This document shows, piece by piece, positions 24,973 to 33,488 of a stretch of 64,000 nucleotides of DNA. Made by a program: the position numbers and the translations under genes. The number at the start of each line of letters is the position of its first letter. The first letter of the stretch is position 1. Where the stretch lies: positions 1-64,000 of the forward strand of contig JBLYYE010000016.1 in assembly GCA_048549915.1 (NCBI GenBank), in the 5' to 3' direction. This DNA is from LSUCC0057 sp048549915. Lineage in GTDB: Bacteria; Pseudomonadota; Gammaproteobacteria; Pseudomonadales; Porticoccaceae. The notes beneath the pieces are model-generated. The model was not told the origin of the DNA. It searched no databases and saw only the letters and a list, made by a program, of their open reading frames with translations.

Positions 24973-26436
24973 CTAAACCACCATAGCCGCGGCACGCATT
25001 ATTGCACGCGCTTTGTTGACAGTTTCTTTCCATTCTAACGTCGGGTCAGAGTCTGCAACCACGCCGGCACCCGCCTGTACGTAGAGTGTGCTGTTTTTGA
25101 CTACCGCCGTGCGTATGGCAATGGCCGTATCCATAGTGCCATCCCAGCCTATGTATCCGACTGCACCCCCATAAATACCGCGCTTGACTGGTTCGACCTC
25201 ATCAATAATTTGCATTGCGCGTATCTTCGGCGCACCGCTCAATGTACCTGCCGGGAGCGTTGCGCGCAGCGCTTCGAGGGGCCCAATACCGGGTGCCACT
25301 TTACCCACTACATTGGAGGTAATATGCATAACATGGGAGTAACGCTCGACAACCATCTGCTCGGTGACGCTGACACTGCCCGTCTGGCTGATACGCCCTA
25401 CGTCATTGCGGCCCAGATCGATCAGCATTAAATGCTCGGCAATCTCTTTGGGGTCGGCCAGCATCTCTGCCTCGAGCGCCAAGTCTTCGGCCTCGCTGTG
25501 ACCGCGGCGACGAGTGCCCGCGATCGGGCGCACAGTGACCTCGCCATCTTCAAGCCGCGCCAAGACCTCTGGGCTTGAGCCAACCACTTGATGGTCACCC
25601 AAGTTGAGAAAATACATATAGGGCGAGGGGTTGGTGTGGCGGAGCGCACGGTAGAGATCAATCGCCGGGCTGTTAAAAGGGGCGCTGAGCCGCTGTGACG
25701 GCACCACCTGCATAACGTCGCCGGCCATCACATAATCTTTAATTTTATCGACCGCCGCCTTGAAAGGCTGCTCGCCGAAGCTGGAGACAAACTGGTGATC
25801 AATCGGCTCGGGGCGCAGAGAGAGCGCTCTTTGAGCCGGCAGCGGCTCTGCCAACTGCCGCTCAATTTGATCGAGGCGCTGTTGCGCTTGCTGCCACGCG
25901 TGAGGCTCGCGGGCATCGACGTGCACAATCAGGGTAAGCGTGCCGGCCAGATTATCAAAGACAGCCACTTCATCCGAGGCCATCAACAATATATCCGGGT
26001 TACCAAGATCATCGAGCGGCGCTGAAGCCGCCAGTTTTGGTTCGACATAGCGGACTGTGTCGTAACCAAAATAGCCCACTAAGCCGCCAGTAAAACGCGG
26101 CAGCGCTTCCAGCGCAGGCATCCTAAACAAACGTCTGAATCGCTCTACTTCGGCGAGTGCATCATCGGTGCTGCGATTGACTAGCGGTTTGCCATCGCGA
26201 ACAATCTCCAGCTGGTTGCCAGTAATCTTCAGCACCGTACTGGTCGAGAGCCCAATCAGCGAGTAACGGCCCCACTTTTCGCCGCCTTGTACCGACTCGA
26301 AGAGGTAAGAATTTTTCCCGCCGGCCAGTTTTAAATAGGCCGACAACGGCGTCTCTGTATCAGCGAGAAGCTCGCGCGTCACCGGGATACGGTTGTAATT
26401 TTGGCTAGCTAAACTAGCGAGGAGCTCGGGTGTCAT
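24973..26436 (-). CDS. trpE: Anthranilate synthase component I
   Basis: Converts chorismate and ammonia to anthranilate. It is 487 residues; the C-terminal chorismate-binding domain has PSPYMYFLNLGD, PIAGTRRRG, LIDLGRNDVGRIS and GTLSGAPKIRAMQIIDE. The N-terminal SYLFESVQGGEKWGRYS region matches the tryptophan feedback-binding part of TrpE, which argues against PabB. It heads trpE-trpG-trpD-trpC. Upstream lie a possible leader peptide and alternative hairpins (26464-26554). Confidence 0.96.
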   Translation of the reverse strand: MTPELLASLASQNYNRIPVTRELLADTETPLSAYLKLAGGKNSYLFESVQGGEKWGRYSLIGLSTSTVLKITGNQLEIVRDGKPLVNRSTDDALAEVERFRRLFRMPALEALPRFTGGLVGYFGYDTVRYVEPKLAASAPLDDLGNPDILLMASDEVAVFDNLAGTLTLIVHVDAREPHAWQQAQQRLDQIERQLAEPLPAQRALSLRPEPIDHQFVSSFGEQPFKAAVDKIKDYVMAGDVMQVVPSQRLSAPFNSPAIDLYRALRHTNPSPYMYFLNLGDHQVVGSSPEVLARLEDGEVTVRPIAGTRRRGHSEAEDLALEAEMLADPKEIAEHLMLIDLGRNDVGRISQTGSVSVTEQMVVERYSHVMHITSNVVGKVAPGIGPLEALRATLPAGTLSGAPKIRAMQIIDEVEPVKRGIYGGAVGYIGWDGTMDTAIAIRTAVVKNSTLYVQAGAGVVADSDPTLEWKETVNKARAIMRAAAMVV

Positions 26437-26463
26437 AAACTGTCCTGTTTGCGGCTGGGTGGG

Positions 26464-26494
26464 CGTCGAGGTCTCGACGCGGCATTGCTCGACG
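26464..26494 (-). promoter_or_regulatory. Mutually exclusive hairpins ahead of trpE
   Basis: In transcript order the trpE leader has cgtcgag (26494-26488), cgtcgag again (26479-26473) and ctcgacg (26470-26464). The third can pair with either of the first two, so only one hairpin can form at a time. There is no U run after the stem, so it is not an ordinary intrinsic terminator; an effect on trpE translation is possible. Confidence 0.4.
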
Positions 26495-26497
26495 GTA

Positions 26498-26554
26498 CTA
26501 ACGCGAGCATCGCCAGCGCTGCTCTGTTGGCAACAGGTTATCGGTAGTGTACAT
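26498..26554 (-). CDS. Possible trpE leader peptide (18 codons)
   Basis: The ORF encodes MYTTDNLLPTEQRWRCSR and ends just before the alternative hairpins. An aggg lies seven bases before the ATG. One Trp codon is at position 14. Classical Trp leaders have two or three tandem Trp codons, so this is weaker than usual. It could be a chance ORF. Confidence 0.35.
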   Translation of the reverse strand: MYTTDNLLPTEQRWRCSR

Positions 26555-26588
26555 GATCGACCCTAGAAAATTTAACAGCACAATTGTA

Positions 26589-26611
26589 AGCCAACTGTTG
26601 GTCTGTTGGCT
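26589..26611. promoter_or_regulatory. Inverted repeat upstream of the trpE leader
   Basis: The arms agccaac (26589-26595) and gttggct (26605-26611) enclose 9 bases. ctgttgg occurs twice here (from 26595 and 26603) and once more inside the leader ORF (from 26523). This is a candidate operator or promoter-proximal hairpin for trpE. No TrpR consensus is recognised. Confidence 0.35.
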
Positions 26612-26633
26612 ATCCCAGCGCTGATAGGTCGAA

Positions 26634-27182
26634 CTACTGCGGGCGCTTGGCCGGGATAGTTTTCAACCAGAATAGACCGCGGTAGTCACCGGCGGAGAAT
26701 CCGGTGGCGCGATCGTCGGGATAGTGTTTGGCGAGATAGTCACTGACCTCTGGGGTTAGCACGCTACCGTGGCACTGCAGACAACCCGCTTTTACGTAGA
26801 TCGGCTCAATGTAACCGGTTGCGCCATCTTCTAGCTCGACTTGCTGTGCGCTGCTGCTGTCGCCCTGAAGATAGCTCAAGTGTGCAGACTGCATCCACGG
26901 CTCGACAACATTATTTGTATTGCGCGGCTTGTGTGTAGCGCGGCCAAGCTCAATCAAACCGCTGCTGAGGTTACTTTGCAGTGCCGGCGCCATCAGCTGA
27001 CACGCTTCCATAGCGGCCGTTGTGCCGCCCTTGAGGCCATTTTGCAGCGCCTCGCTGAGCAACTTTTTAAACGGGGCCAGCTGCTTGGCTTGTTGGTCAA
27101 CGGTGGGTTGCCCGGCGTTCAGTGTGCCGGCACCTAATAGCGTTGTGGCAGCCAACAGCGCCGCTAAAAGTTTAATAGACAC
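26634..27182 (-). CDS. DUF3365/Tll0287-like periplasmic haem c protein
   Basis: Exported 182-residue protein. A signal peptide ends near LNAGQP; the Tll0287-like domain follows, with one c-type haem motif CLQCH (about residues 134-138) preceded by YIEPIYVKAG. Family members bind a single haem c in the periplasm and are suspected sensors or redox proteins; the role here is unknown. The GTG at 27182 is chosen because the gagagg site is well spaced from it. It lies where gph is usually found, between trpE and rpe. Confidence 0.85.
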   Translation of the reverse strand: MSIKLLAALLAATTLLGAGTLNAGQPTVDQQAKQLAPFKKLLSEALQNGLKGGTTAAMEACQLMAPALQSNLSSGLIELGRATHKPRNTNNVVEPWMQSAHLSYLQGDSSSAQQVELEDGATGYIEPIYVKAGCLQCHGSVLTPEVSDYLAKHYPDDRATGFSAGDYRGLFWLKTIPAKRPQ

Positions 27183-27219
27183 AACCAATACCTCTCAGAC
27201 AGACCGCGTTTGCGGCAAA

Positions 27220-27888
27220 TTAAACGGTAGCCAGCTCGGCGCGCATCTCTGCTATCACCTCAGCGTAGTTATCGCGGTTAAAAATAGCCGAACCGGCAAC
27301 AAAGGTATCTGCACCCGCTGCGGCTATCTCAGCAATGTTCGCAACACCGACGCCGCCATCGACTTCCAGACGAATAGGATAACCGCTCGCTTCGATCAAT
27401 GACTTGGCTTGAGTCAATTTTTTCAGTGTACTGGGGATAAATTTCTGGCCGCCAAAGCCGGGGTTTACAGACATTAACAAGAGCATATCCAAACGCTCCA
27501 TCACCCACTCCATGTTATCCAAACTGGTCGCCGGATTGAGCACCAAGCCGGCTTTGCAGCCGAGATCGCGAATCAGTTGCAGTGATCGGTCGACATGCGC
27601 AGAGGCCTCGGGGTGGAAGGTGATGTAGGTAGCACCGGCGTCGGCAAACATACGGATCAAATCGTCGACCGGCTGCACCATCAAATGGACATCGATCGGA
27701 GCAGTGACACCGTGTTTGCGCAGCGCCGAACAGACCATCGGCCCAATGGTGAGGTTGGGGACATAGTGGTTGTCCATCACATCAAAATGAACCACATCGG
27801 CACCGGCGGCCAATACATTGTCGACCTCTTCGCCGAGACGGGCAAAATTTGCCGAGAGGATTGAGGGGGCAATGAGAAAGTCTGACAT
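27220..27888 (-). CDS. rpe: Ribulose-phosphate 3-epimerase
   Basis: Epimerises ribulose 5-phosphate and xylulose 5-phosphate. The 222-residue TIM barrel has IAPSILSANFARLG, HFDVMDNHYVPNLTIG, SVNPGFGGQKFIP and LEVDGGV, which carry metal-binding and phosphate-binding residues. It precedes the haem protein on the same strand by 37 bases. Confidence 0.97.
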   Translation of the reverse strand: MSDFLIAPSILSANFARLGEEVDNVLAAGADVVHFDVMDNHYVPNLTIGPMVCSALRKHGVTAPIDVHLMVQPVDDLIRMFADAGATYITFHPEASAHVDRSLQLIRDLGCKAGLVLNPATSLDNMEWVMERLDMLLLMSVNPGFGGQKFIPSTLKKLTQAKSLIEASGYPIRLEVDGGVGVANIAEIAAAGADTFVAGSAIFNRDNYAEVIAEMRAELATV

Positions 27889-27969
27889 GGAGAACTACCT
27901 AGTAAAGTGGCTTAATTTGAGCGCCATTCTAGCAATAATGTTCGCCCGGTGGGACACACGCATCAGTGA

Positions 27970-29532
27970 CTAGCGGTCTAAAAGCTGCTCGGCAGCCAGC
28001 GGCAACTGACCCGCGCGCACCGCGCGCAACAGATCGAGCAGGTCGAGCACCAAGCGCGGGGCACCATCATCGCCCAACAGAGCGCCCGCAACACCGGGGA
28101 TTAGTGTGGCCGGCGCGCCGAGTGATTCTACTCGCTGCTCACTGTAGTCGCCGACACTGTCGACACGCAGCGCCAACTGCCAACCATCGCAATCCACTAA
28201 AACTGCGGCACTGGAGTGCTCAGCTTGAGTGGGCTTGGAACCTAAAAGTTTGGCCAGATCCGCCAACGGATAGCTCTCTCCGCAGATTTCACGACCCTCA
28301 CTGAGTGAGGCAAAGGTCTCTACACGCTGGACTGCGCGCCCGCTGAGCAGATAGTCGCAGCCGCCGACCCGCACTGCTAAAACGCGCCGCAACTCAATGG
28401 ATATCGGCAGATCCAGAGCAAAACGACTACCGCCGCCCGGCTCGCTGTGCAGATGCAGCGCACCACCCAGATCGCGCGCCGTACTTGCAACAGCTGCCAG
28501 GCCTATTCCGCGCCCGGCAATCGCCGAGAGCTGACTGGCACCGCTCAACCCCCCGCGCAATAGCGCTGCGATCAACAGCGGTTGGCGCTGAGCATCGCTG
28601 CCGTGCAGAAGACCGCGCTGGGCCGCAATTTCACTGAGCCGATCGAAATCGATGCCGCGCCCGTCGTCTTCGACGACCACCGTCAACACCGCCTCACGGC
28701 ACTGACAGCTGACTTTTATTAGGCCACTCGGGCCTTTGCCGACAGCGCTGCGCTGCTCGCGCGGTTCGATACCGTGGCAGATGGCATTACGCAGCAGGTG
28801 TTCGACAAGCGGCACAAGCTGCTCCAAAACTGTTCGGTCGACTTGAGCGCTAGTATCTATATCAATGCGCAGCTCAACCGAGCGATCTAGATCAACCGAG
28901 ACTGTCCGAACCAACTCTCGCCAGCGCGGCAAAACACTGTTAATTGGCACCATACGCAACGCTATAAGTTGTCGCTGCTGTGCCTCCAGAAGCACCAGCT
29001 GACGCTGATGGGCCAGCTTCAGTGATCTATACTCAGCTTTAGGGAGCTGTTCACTCACAGCTTGCAGTTGGCTCAGCAACAGCTGTTGAGCGACGCCCGC
29101 CTCGACCATCTGGTGGATCAAGTTATCCAGCGCACCAGGCTCAACTGCGATGCGCTGCTGACTCAGCGCCAATGCAGCGGGGGCAAGCGGAGCAGCACCA
29201 GAGTCAATAGGGGGCTCGTCAGTAAAGTTCGACTCGAGCAGCGTATGAAGATTATCTACTCGCTCTCGCCACTCCAGGCGACTGCGCTTTGCCACGGTCG
29301 CAGAGTCACTCAACTCGCCTTCCAAGATGTGCGCCATCTCCGCCAACCGCTCGGCACCCACCATCCTCGCGCTCCCCTTAAGACCATGAAGTTGATGACA
29401 AAATTGGCTCACCACTTGTGCACTAAGTGGCGCAGTTGCCACTACCGGTTCTACCAGCTGCAAGAGTGCTGCGAGTCGTTCATGAGCCTCTTCTACAAAT
29501 AATTTTTGTAAGTCTCGATTTTGTTCAGCCAT
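27970..29532 (-). CDS. CheA-type histidine kinase of a Pil-Chp-like system
   Basis: Compact CheA of 520 residues. Order: one Hpt domain with phosphorylatable His49 (HGLKGSARMVG), a short linker, a dimerisation/HATPase domain (N box EHLLRNAICHGIEP, G1 VEDDGRGIDF, G2 GRGIGLAAV) and a CheW-like C-terminal domain. There is no response-regulator domain at the end, in contrast to ChpA of Pseudomonas, which has many Hpt domains and a receiver. The ATG at 29532 follows ggagg and overlaps the preceding gene by 8 bases. By position it should phosphorylate the PilG-like regulator. Confidence 0.85.
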   Translation of the reverse strand: MAEQNRDLQKLFVEEAHERLAALLQLVEPVVATAPLSAQVVSQFCHQLHGLKGSARMVGAERLAEMAHILEGELSDSATVAKRSRLEWRERVDNLHTLLESNFTDEPPIDSGAAPLAPAALALSQQRIAVEPGALDNLIHQMVEAGVAQQLLLSQLQAVSEQLPKAEYRSLKLAHQRQLVLLEAQQRQLIALRMVPINSVLPRWRELVRTVSVDLDRSVELRIDIDTSAQVDRTVLEQLVPLVEHLLRNAICHGIEPREQRSAVGKGPSGLIKVSCQCREAVLTVVVEDDGRGIDFDRLSEIAAQRGLLHGSDAQRQPLLIAALLRGGLSGASQLSAIAGRGIGLAAVASTARDLGGALHLHSEPGGGSRFALDLPISIELRRVLAVRVGGCDYLLSGRAVQRVETFASLSEGREICGESYPLADLAKLLGSKPTQAEHSSAAVLVDCDGWQLALRVDSVGDYSEQRVESLGAPATLIPGVAGALLGDDGAPRLVLDLLDLLRAVRAGQLPLAAEQLLDR

Positions 29533-30859
29533 ATTGGCCTCCACGCCAATCGTGTAGCGCCACTGTTTTCGCCACATCGATCAGATCCATCTGAGCCGCT
29601 GGCGAAAAAGCTGCTATCGGTAGCGGTTGAGACCGATAGCGGCGCGCTAAAACCACCTCCAACGCAGCCAGTAAGTCTGCAATTGTGGTTAACTCGGTTG
29701 TACGTATACGCTGGTCCAGCTCTCTGTTGCGCTGATCTAACTGCCTCGCTATGTGGGCAACAGCGAGGCTGAAATCTGGCTCATCAAGCACAACCAGCAA
29801 CGCCGCGATCTGCTCGCACTGCAGCTTAAGCTGTACCAACAGCGCATTATCAATAGCTTGCAATTGGTGGTGATCGAGCAATCTCTCCACACCAATAATA
29901 GAAACGCCGATCTGCTCTGCTAACTCCCGCTGTGCAGTTTGCCGCTGCGCCTGTAAGGCATTCACTGCTCTATTGCCTGTAGTCGCTGCAGCACAGAGAA
30001 GAGATTCCAGCTCAACCAACATCTCTATCCACTCCTGCTGAATAGAGGGCGCCCAAGACTCACTATTTTCAAGGTAGTTGAGTAGCGACGGCAGCGCAAA
30101 TGAGAGACCACTCAGCTGTGCAGTAGCTAGCGGTAAAATCACTATCAATGCTTCGCATAAATGAGTGACCGCACCTGATTGAATCTCACCCTCACTCAAC
30201 TCGGCATGTTCTAATTCCGATATCAATGCCCTGACATCTGCCCGTAACTCAATCGCTAGAGCGGCAGTGCAGCGCTCTACGCCACTCGCGGCGGGCTGTG
30301 CAAGCGGCCAGTTTGACAGCCATTGCGCAACTATTTTTCGCTCGGGCAGCGTCGGCGGTTGGCTGTCGAGACCGTGAAAGGCTAGATCTAATTCAGCCAG
30401 CAACCGCATAAACGTCGATTTTGAAGCGGGCTCTGACTGCATCAGAGCTGTCGACTGCGGAGCTAGTGCTGCGATTTGTGCCGTCCAATTGACTGGCCAG
30501 CGCTCATCGATTGTCCAGGCCGGCAGTTCTTTAGGCGGCTGCCAATTCTGCTCATTAGCCGTGTAAAAATTGATCAGCGAAGTTCGAAATAACACCGCAT
30601 CTGAATGGCTTGCCGCATTTTTTTGTCGGCAATAAATTTGCGCCAACAGCTCGGCTTGGGTGGGCGTAAGCTGCTCTTGTTGAGCTGGTTTGGCAGCAAA
30701 AGCTTGTTCGAGTCGAGCGGCATCCTCACGTCGATTGGCGGCTATCAACAGCCCGTATAGTTCAGTCCATGGCGCCGCCTGCGGTAGGCCTCCAGCCAAA
30801 CTAGCTGCGGCAGAGGCGACATGCTCGTCGAGCTGCAAGGCTAGTTCGGCACCGCTCAT
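29525..30859 (-). CDS. Unrecognised 444-residue protein in the Pil-Chp-like operon
   Basis: It lies between the PilJ-like receptor (4-base ATGA overlap) and the CheA (8-base overlap), so it is surely part of the operon. The sequence is soluble, Ala/Leu/Gln-rich and looks almost fully helical, with no membrane segment. No intact Hpt motif (H-x-x-K-G) is present. In Pseudomonas this position holds pilK and the N-terminal multi-Hpt part of chpA, so it may be a degenerate Hpt scaffold or a detached N-terminal domain of CheA. I do not recognise a family. Confidence 0.8.
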   Translation of the reverse strand: MSGAELALQLDEHVASAAASLAGGLPQAAPWTELYGLLIAANRREDAARLEQAFAAKPAQQEQLTPTQAELLAQIYCRQKNAASHSDAVLFRTSLINFYTANEQNWQPPKELPAWTIDERWPVNWTAQIAALAPQSTALMQSEPASKSTFMRLLAELDLAFHGLDSQPPTLPERKIVAQWLSNWPLAQPAASGVERCTAALAIELRADVRALISELEHAELSEGEIQSGAVTHLCEALIVILPLATAQLSGLSFALPSLLNYLENSESWAPSIQQEWIEMLVELESLLCAAATTGNRAVNALQAQRQTAQRELAEQIGVSIIGVERLLDHHQLQAIDNALLVQLKLQCEQIAALLVVLDEPDFSLAVAHIARQLDQRNRELDQRIRTTELTTIADLLAALEVVLARRYRSQPLPIAAFSPAAQMDLIDVAKTVALHDWRGGQYG

Positions 30860-32937
30860 TCGCGCTCGGCACCCGGCTTAGGTGTGTTGGCCAGGAGCTG
30901 TTCTATCTCGCGTTCAAAGGCTTCTAGAGGGTTCGCCTCATATTCATCTTGCGCTGCACCTTGCTCTGCCCCTTCACTGTTTGTCGGGGTTAACTCCCCC
31001 AGCGTAAAGTGGCTGATCGAACGACGCATTTCAACTGCCAACAGGGCTAACTGGTCACTGCTCTGTGCGTTGGCCTGGCTGCCCGACAAGGTCGCATTAG
31101 CCTGACGCACTACTTCATCCACTCTGGCCGCTATCTGTTCGACCTGACCCGCTTGCGTTGCACTGCTGTCAGAAATTTCGGCAATAATTGGCAGCAACAC
31201 GTTGGTACTGGTTTCAATCGCCTCAAGCGCCTCTCCGGCCGCGGCCATACGCTGCTTGCCCTCGCCGAGTTCAACACAACTTTTTTGCATCGCCAGATCA
31301 GCCTCACTGCTATGCTCTGCAACTTTGCTGAGCAGTTCAGCTATCTCAGCAGCCGCACCCGCAGCACTTTCAGCAAGGCGCTGAATTTCATCAGCGACTA
31401 CGGCAAAACCGCGCGCCTCATCGCCGGAGCCTGTCGCTTGGATAGCGGCGTTGAGAGCCATAACATTGGTCTGGTCGGCAATTTCTGAAATAACCGCGGC
31501 AATCTTGCCGATCTGCTCAGCGCTACCTTTGAGCTCGCCAAGAGAGCCAGCCGCAGCCCCAATCGCACTGTCTATCTGACCCATACTGACAGAGCTCTCG
31601 GCAACTCGCAGAGCCCCCTTTGCAGCAGTTTGACGCGCCTGTTCGGCCATTTTTTGCGACTCTCGCGCACGTGTCGCTGTCGCCTCTACCGATGCCACTA
31701 ACTGCTGCAAGGTTTTATTGGCCGCGCCGAGCTGTTCGAGCTGTAATTGCGCACCCTGCTGCAACGCTTGCGAGGCGCTCTGCTGTGCTTCGCTCTGCTC
31801 TCCGATCTCCAGCGACTGTCGTGCCGCAGCGGCGACTAATCTGCGCAGCGCTTCCACAGCGCTGTTGAGTGATTCAGCCAATATCGCTGTGGTACCGCTC
31901 TGGGCAGTTAATTGGCGGGTTAAATCACCTTCACCGACCGCATTGAGTTCACTGATTAACGCCTCCAGCTCAGCTTCCTGCTGCTGCTGGTGAAGTCGCA
32001 ATGAACGGGTATTGGCGCGTGCTGTACGCCATACCATCAGTAGATAAAGCAGTGCTGTCAGCAGCGTAGTTATGGCCGCCCAGCGCAGCGGCGTAGCGGC
32101 TCGCTGCCAGAGCGGCTGTGCCGCTCGGCGACGAATCTCTTGCTCAATACGGTCTAACTCCACCAACAGCGGCTGCGGATAACTACCCGCTCGCTTTGTA
32201 CCTTTTTGCAACAATACAAAATTCGGCAAGCTGCGCTCAAAACCAGCTAGCGCTTCACTCACCTCGAGAAACTGAGTCGCTGCACCGTTGCCTGCAGCAA
32301 TGGTCTCTAGAGCTTGTAGGGCTTGGTTGATTTGCGCCGCTGTCTGTTGCAGTTGAAGCACAGCCTTCTCTACTTCACTACCCACCAGTTCGGCTAAACC
32401 GCGGTCAAAGCGTTGCAGTTGCCACAACTGCTGCTGGGCCAGAACTACCGTAGCAGTCTGTGCATCAGCGGCAATCAGAGTCTCAACTTGCTCCGCTAAG
32501 TTCTCTTCCAGCACCGGTAGAGCGCGCGCAGATGCAGCCACTAATTTTTGCCAATCGCTCGCTGCTTGACGCTGCCCGAGCAACCCAGCTAACTCGCGAC
32601 GCAAAACGACTAACTGTTGGGCAAAACTACGTACCGACTCTGACAGTGGTTGGGCGCGACCATTCGCTTCACTGTACAGCTGCTTGTAGAGCCGCCCCCA
32701 GCTGCGATAGAGCGCTTGATCACTCTCCTCCAAGCGTGCAAATGCCCCCGGCTGGCCCGTGGCTACCGAATGGCTGAGCGGGTCTATTTGACGCAGTTCG
32801 CTGCGCAAAACCGCACTGTTATCGAGTAACTGTTGATCGGCCAATTGCGCACGGTAGAGCTGTTCAATAAAGACAGCGCAGACACCTGCAGAGACTATTA
32901 CCAGCAGTAACAGGGTTCGTTTTATCCAGACACTCAT
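30856..32937 (-). CDS. PilJ-like methyl-accepting chemotaxis protein
   Basis: Receptor of 693 residues from the ATG at 32937. A short N-terminal membrane helix (TLLLLVIVSAGVCAVFI) is followed by a long helical periplasmic region of the PilJ type, a second membrane helix near LRWAAITTLLTALLYLLMV, a HAMP-like segment and the signalling hairpin (SEIADQTNVMALNAAIQA, GFAVVADEIQRLAE). Length and the NAAIQA tip match PilJ of type IV pilus signalling. No methyltransferase or methylesterase gene is nearby. Confidence 0.88.
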   Translation of the reverse strand: MSVWIKRTLLLLVIVSAGVCAVFIEQLYRAQLADQQLLDNSAVLRSELRQIDPLSHSVATGQPGAFARLEESDQALYRSWGRLYKQLYSEANGRAQPLSESVRSFAQQLVVLRRELAGLLGQRQAASDWQKLVAASARALPVLEENLAEQVETLIAADAQTATVVLAQQQLWQLQRFDRGLAELVGSEVEKAVLQLQQTAAQINQALQALETIAAGNGAATQFLEVSEALAGFERSLPNFVLLQKGTKRAGSYPQPLLVELDRIEQEIRRRAAQPLWQRAATPLRWAAITTLLTALLYLLMVWRTARANTRSLRLHQQQQEAELEALISELNAVGEGDLTRQLTAQSGTTAILAESLNSAVEALRRLVAAAARQSLEIGEQSEAQQSASQALQQGAQLQLEQLGAANKTLQQLVASVEATATRARESQKMAEQARQTAAKGALRVAESSVSMGQIDSAIGAAAGSLGELKGSAEQIGKIAAVISEIADQTNVMALNAAIQATGSGDEARGFAVVADEIQRLAESAAGAAAEIAELLSKVAEHSSEADLAMQKSCVELGEGKQRMAAAGEALEAIETSTNVLLPIIAEISDSSATQAGQVEQIAARVDEVVRQANATLSGSQANAQSSDQLALLAVEMRRSISHFTLGELTPTNSEGAEQGAAQDEYEANPLEAFEREIEQLLANTPKPGAERE

Positions 32938-32995
32938 ATACTTACTCTCGTTATTTGCAAGACCGACCACAACTCTAGTGCGCTGCCGGCCCGCT

Positions 32996-33487
32996 CTATC
33001 CGCTCGCCGCGCCTGATAAAAACGGGCTGTGTTGATTAAAATAGGCGTAGAGTTTGTCGACACTCAACCTGCTCAAGCTGCCCCCCTGCTGGTCGATCAC
33101 ACTACCACTGCCCAGCGCGCCCAGCGCACTCGAAGGGGCCGCCTGTTGGCTGTCGAGGGCCGTAATGATTGCGCCTACGCCGTCAACCTGTAGCGCCAAC
33201 CACTGTTGGCACCACTCTATAACTAACCATTTTTGGCTTGGAGACGTCGATCCCAGCTCCAAACCCAATAGCAGTGCCAAATCCACCACATTAATAGCGC
33301 GACCTCGCCAAGCTGTGATCCCGAGCAGCCAGCTGGCACTGTGCGGCAAACCGACTAGTGGCGTCGGAGCCACTACGGCGGCGAGCTGTTCAAGGGCGAT
33401 CGCATAACTCTGCCCTGCTAAACTAAAGGTCGCAAAGCGCTGCGCGGGGGAAGCTGCCGAGCGATCCAACCCGTCGGAGTGAGCCAT
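32996..33487 (-). CDS. CheW-like adaptor (PilI-like)
   Basis: Single CheW domain, 163 residues (FATFSLAGQSYAIALEQLAAVV, GITAWRGRAINVVDLALLLGL, VDKLYAYF). It should couple the PilJ-like receptor to the CheA. The start is placed at the ATG one base after the stop of the PilG-like gene; in-frame ATGs at 33496 and 33520 are possible. It has lower similarity to a textbook CheW in the last third. Confidence 0.85.
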   Translation of the reverse strand: MAHSDGLDRSAASPAQRFATFSLAGQSYAIALEQLAAVVAPTPLVGLPHSASWLLGITAWRGRAINVVDLALLLGLELGSTSPSQKWLVIEWCQQWLALQVDGVGAIITALDSQQAAPSSALGALGSGSVIDQQGGSLSRLSVDKLYAYFNQHSPFLSGAASG

Positions 33488-33488
33488 A

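Noticed and set aside
26464..26479. Palindrome cgtcgag-gt-ctcgacg as an intrinsic terminator
   Set aside because: The stem is strong, but its central gap is too short for a normal loop and no T run follows on either strand.
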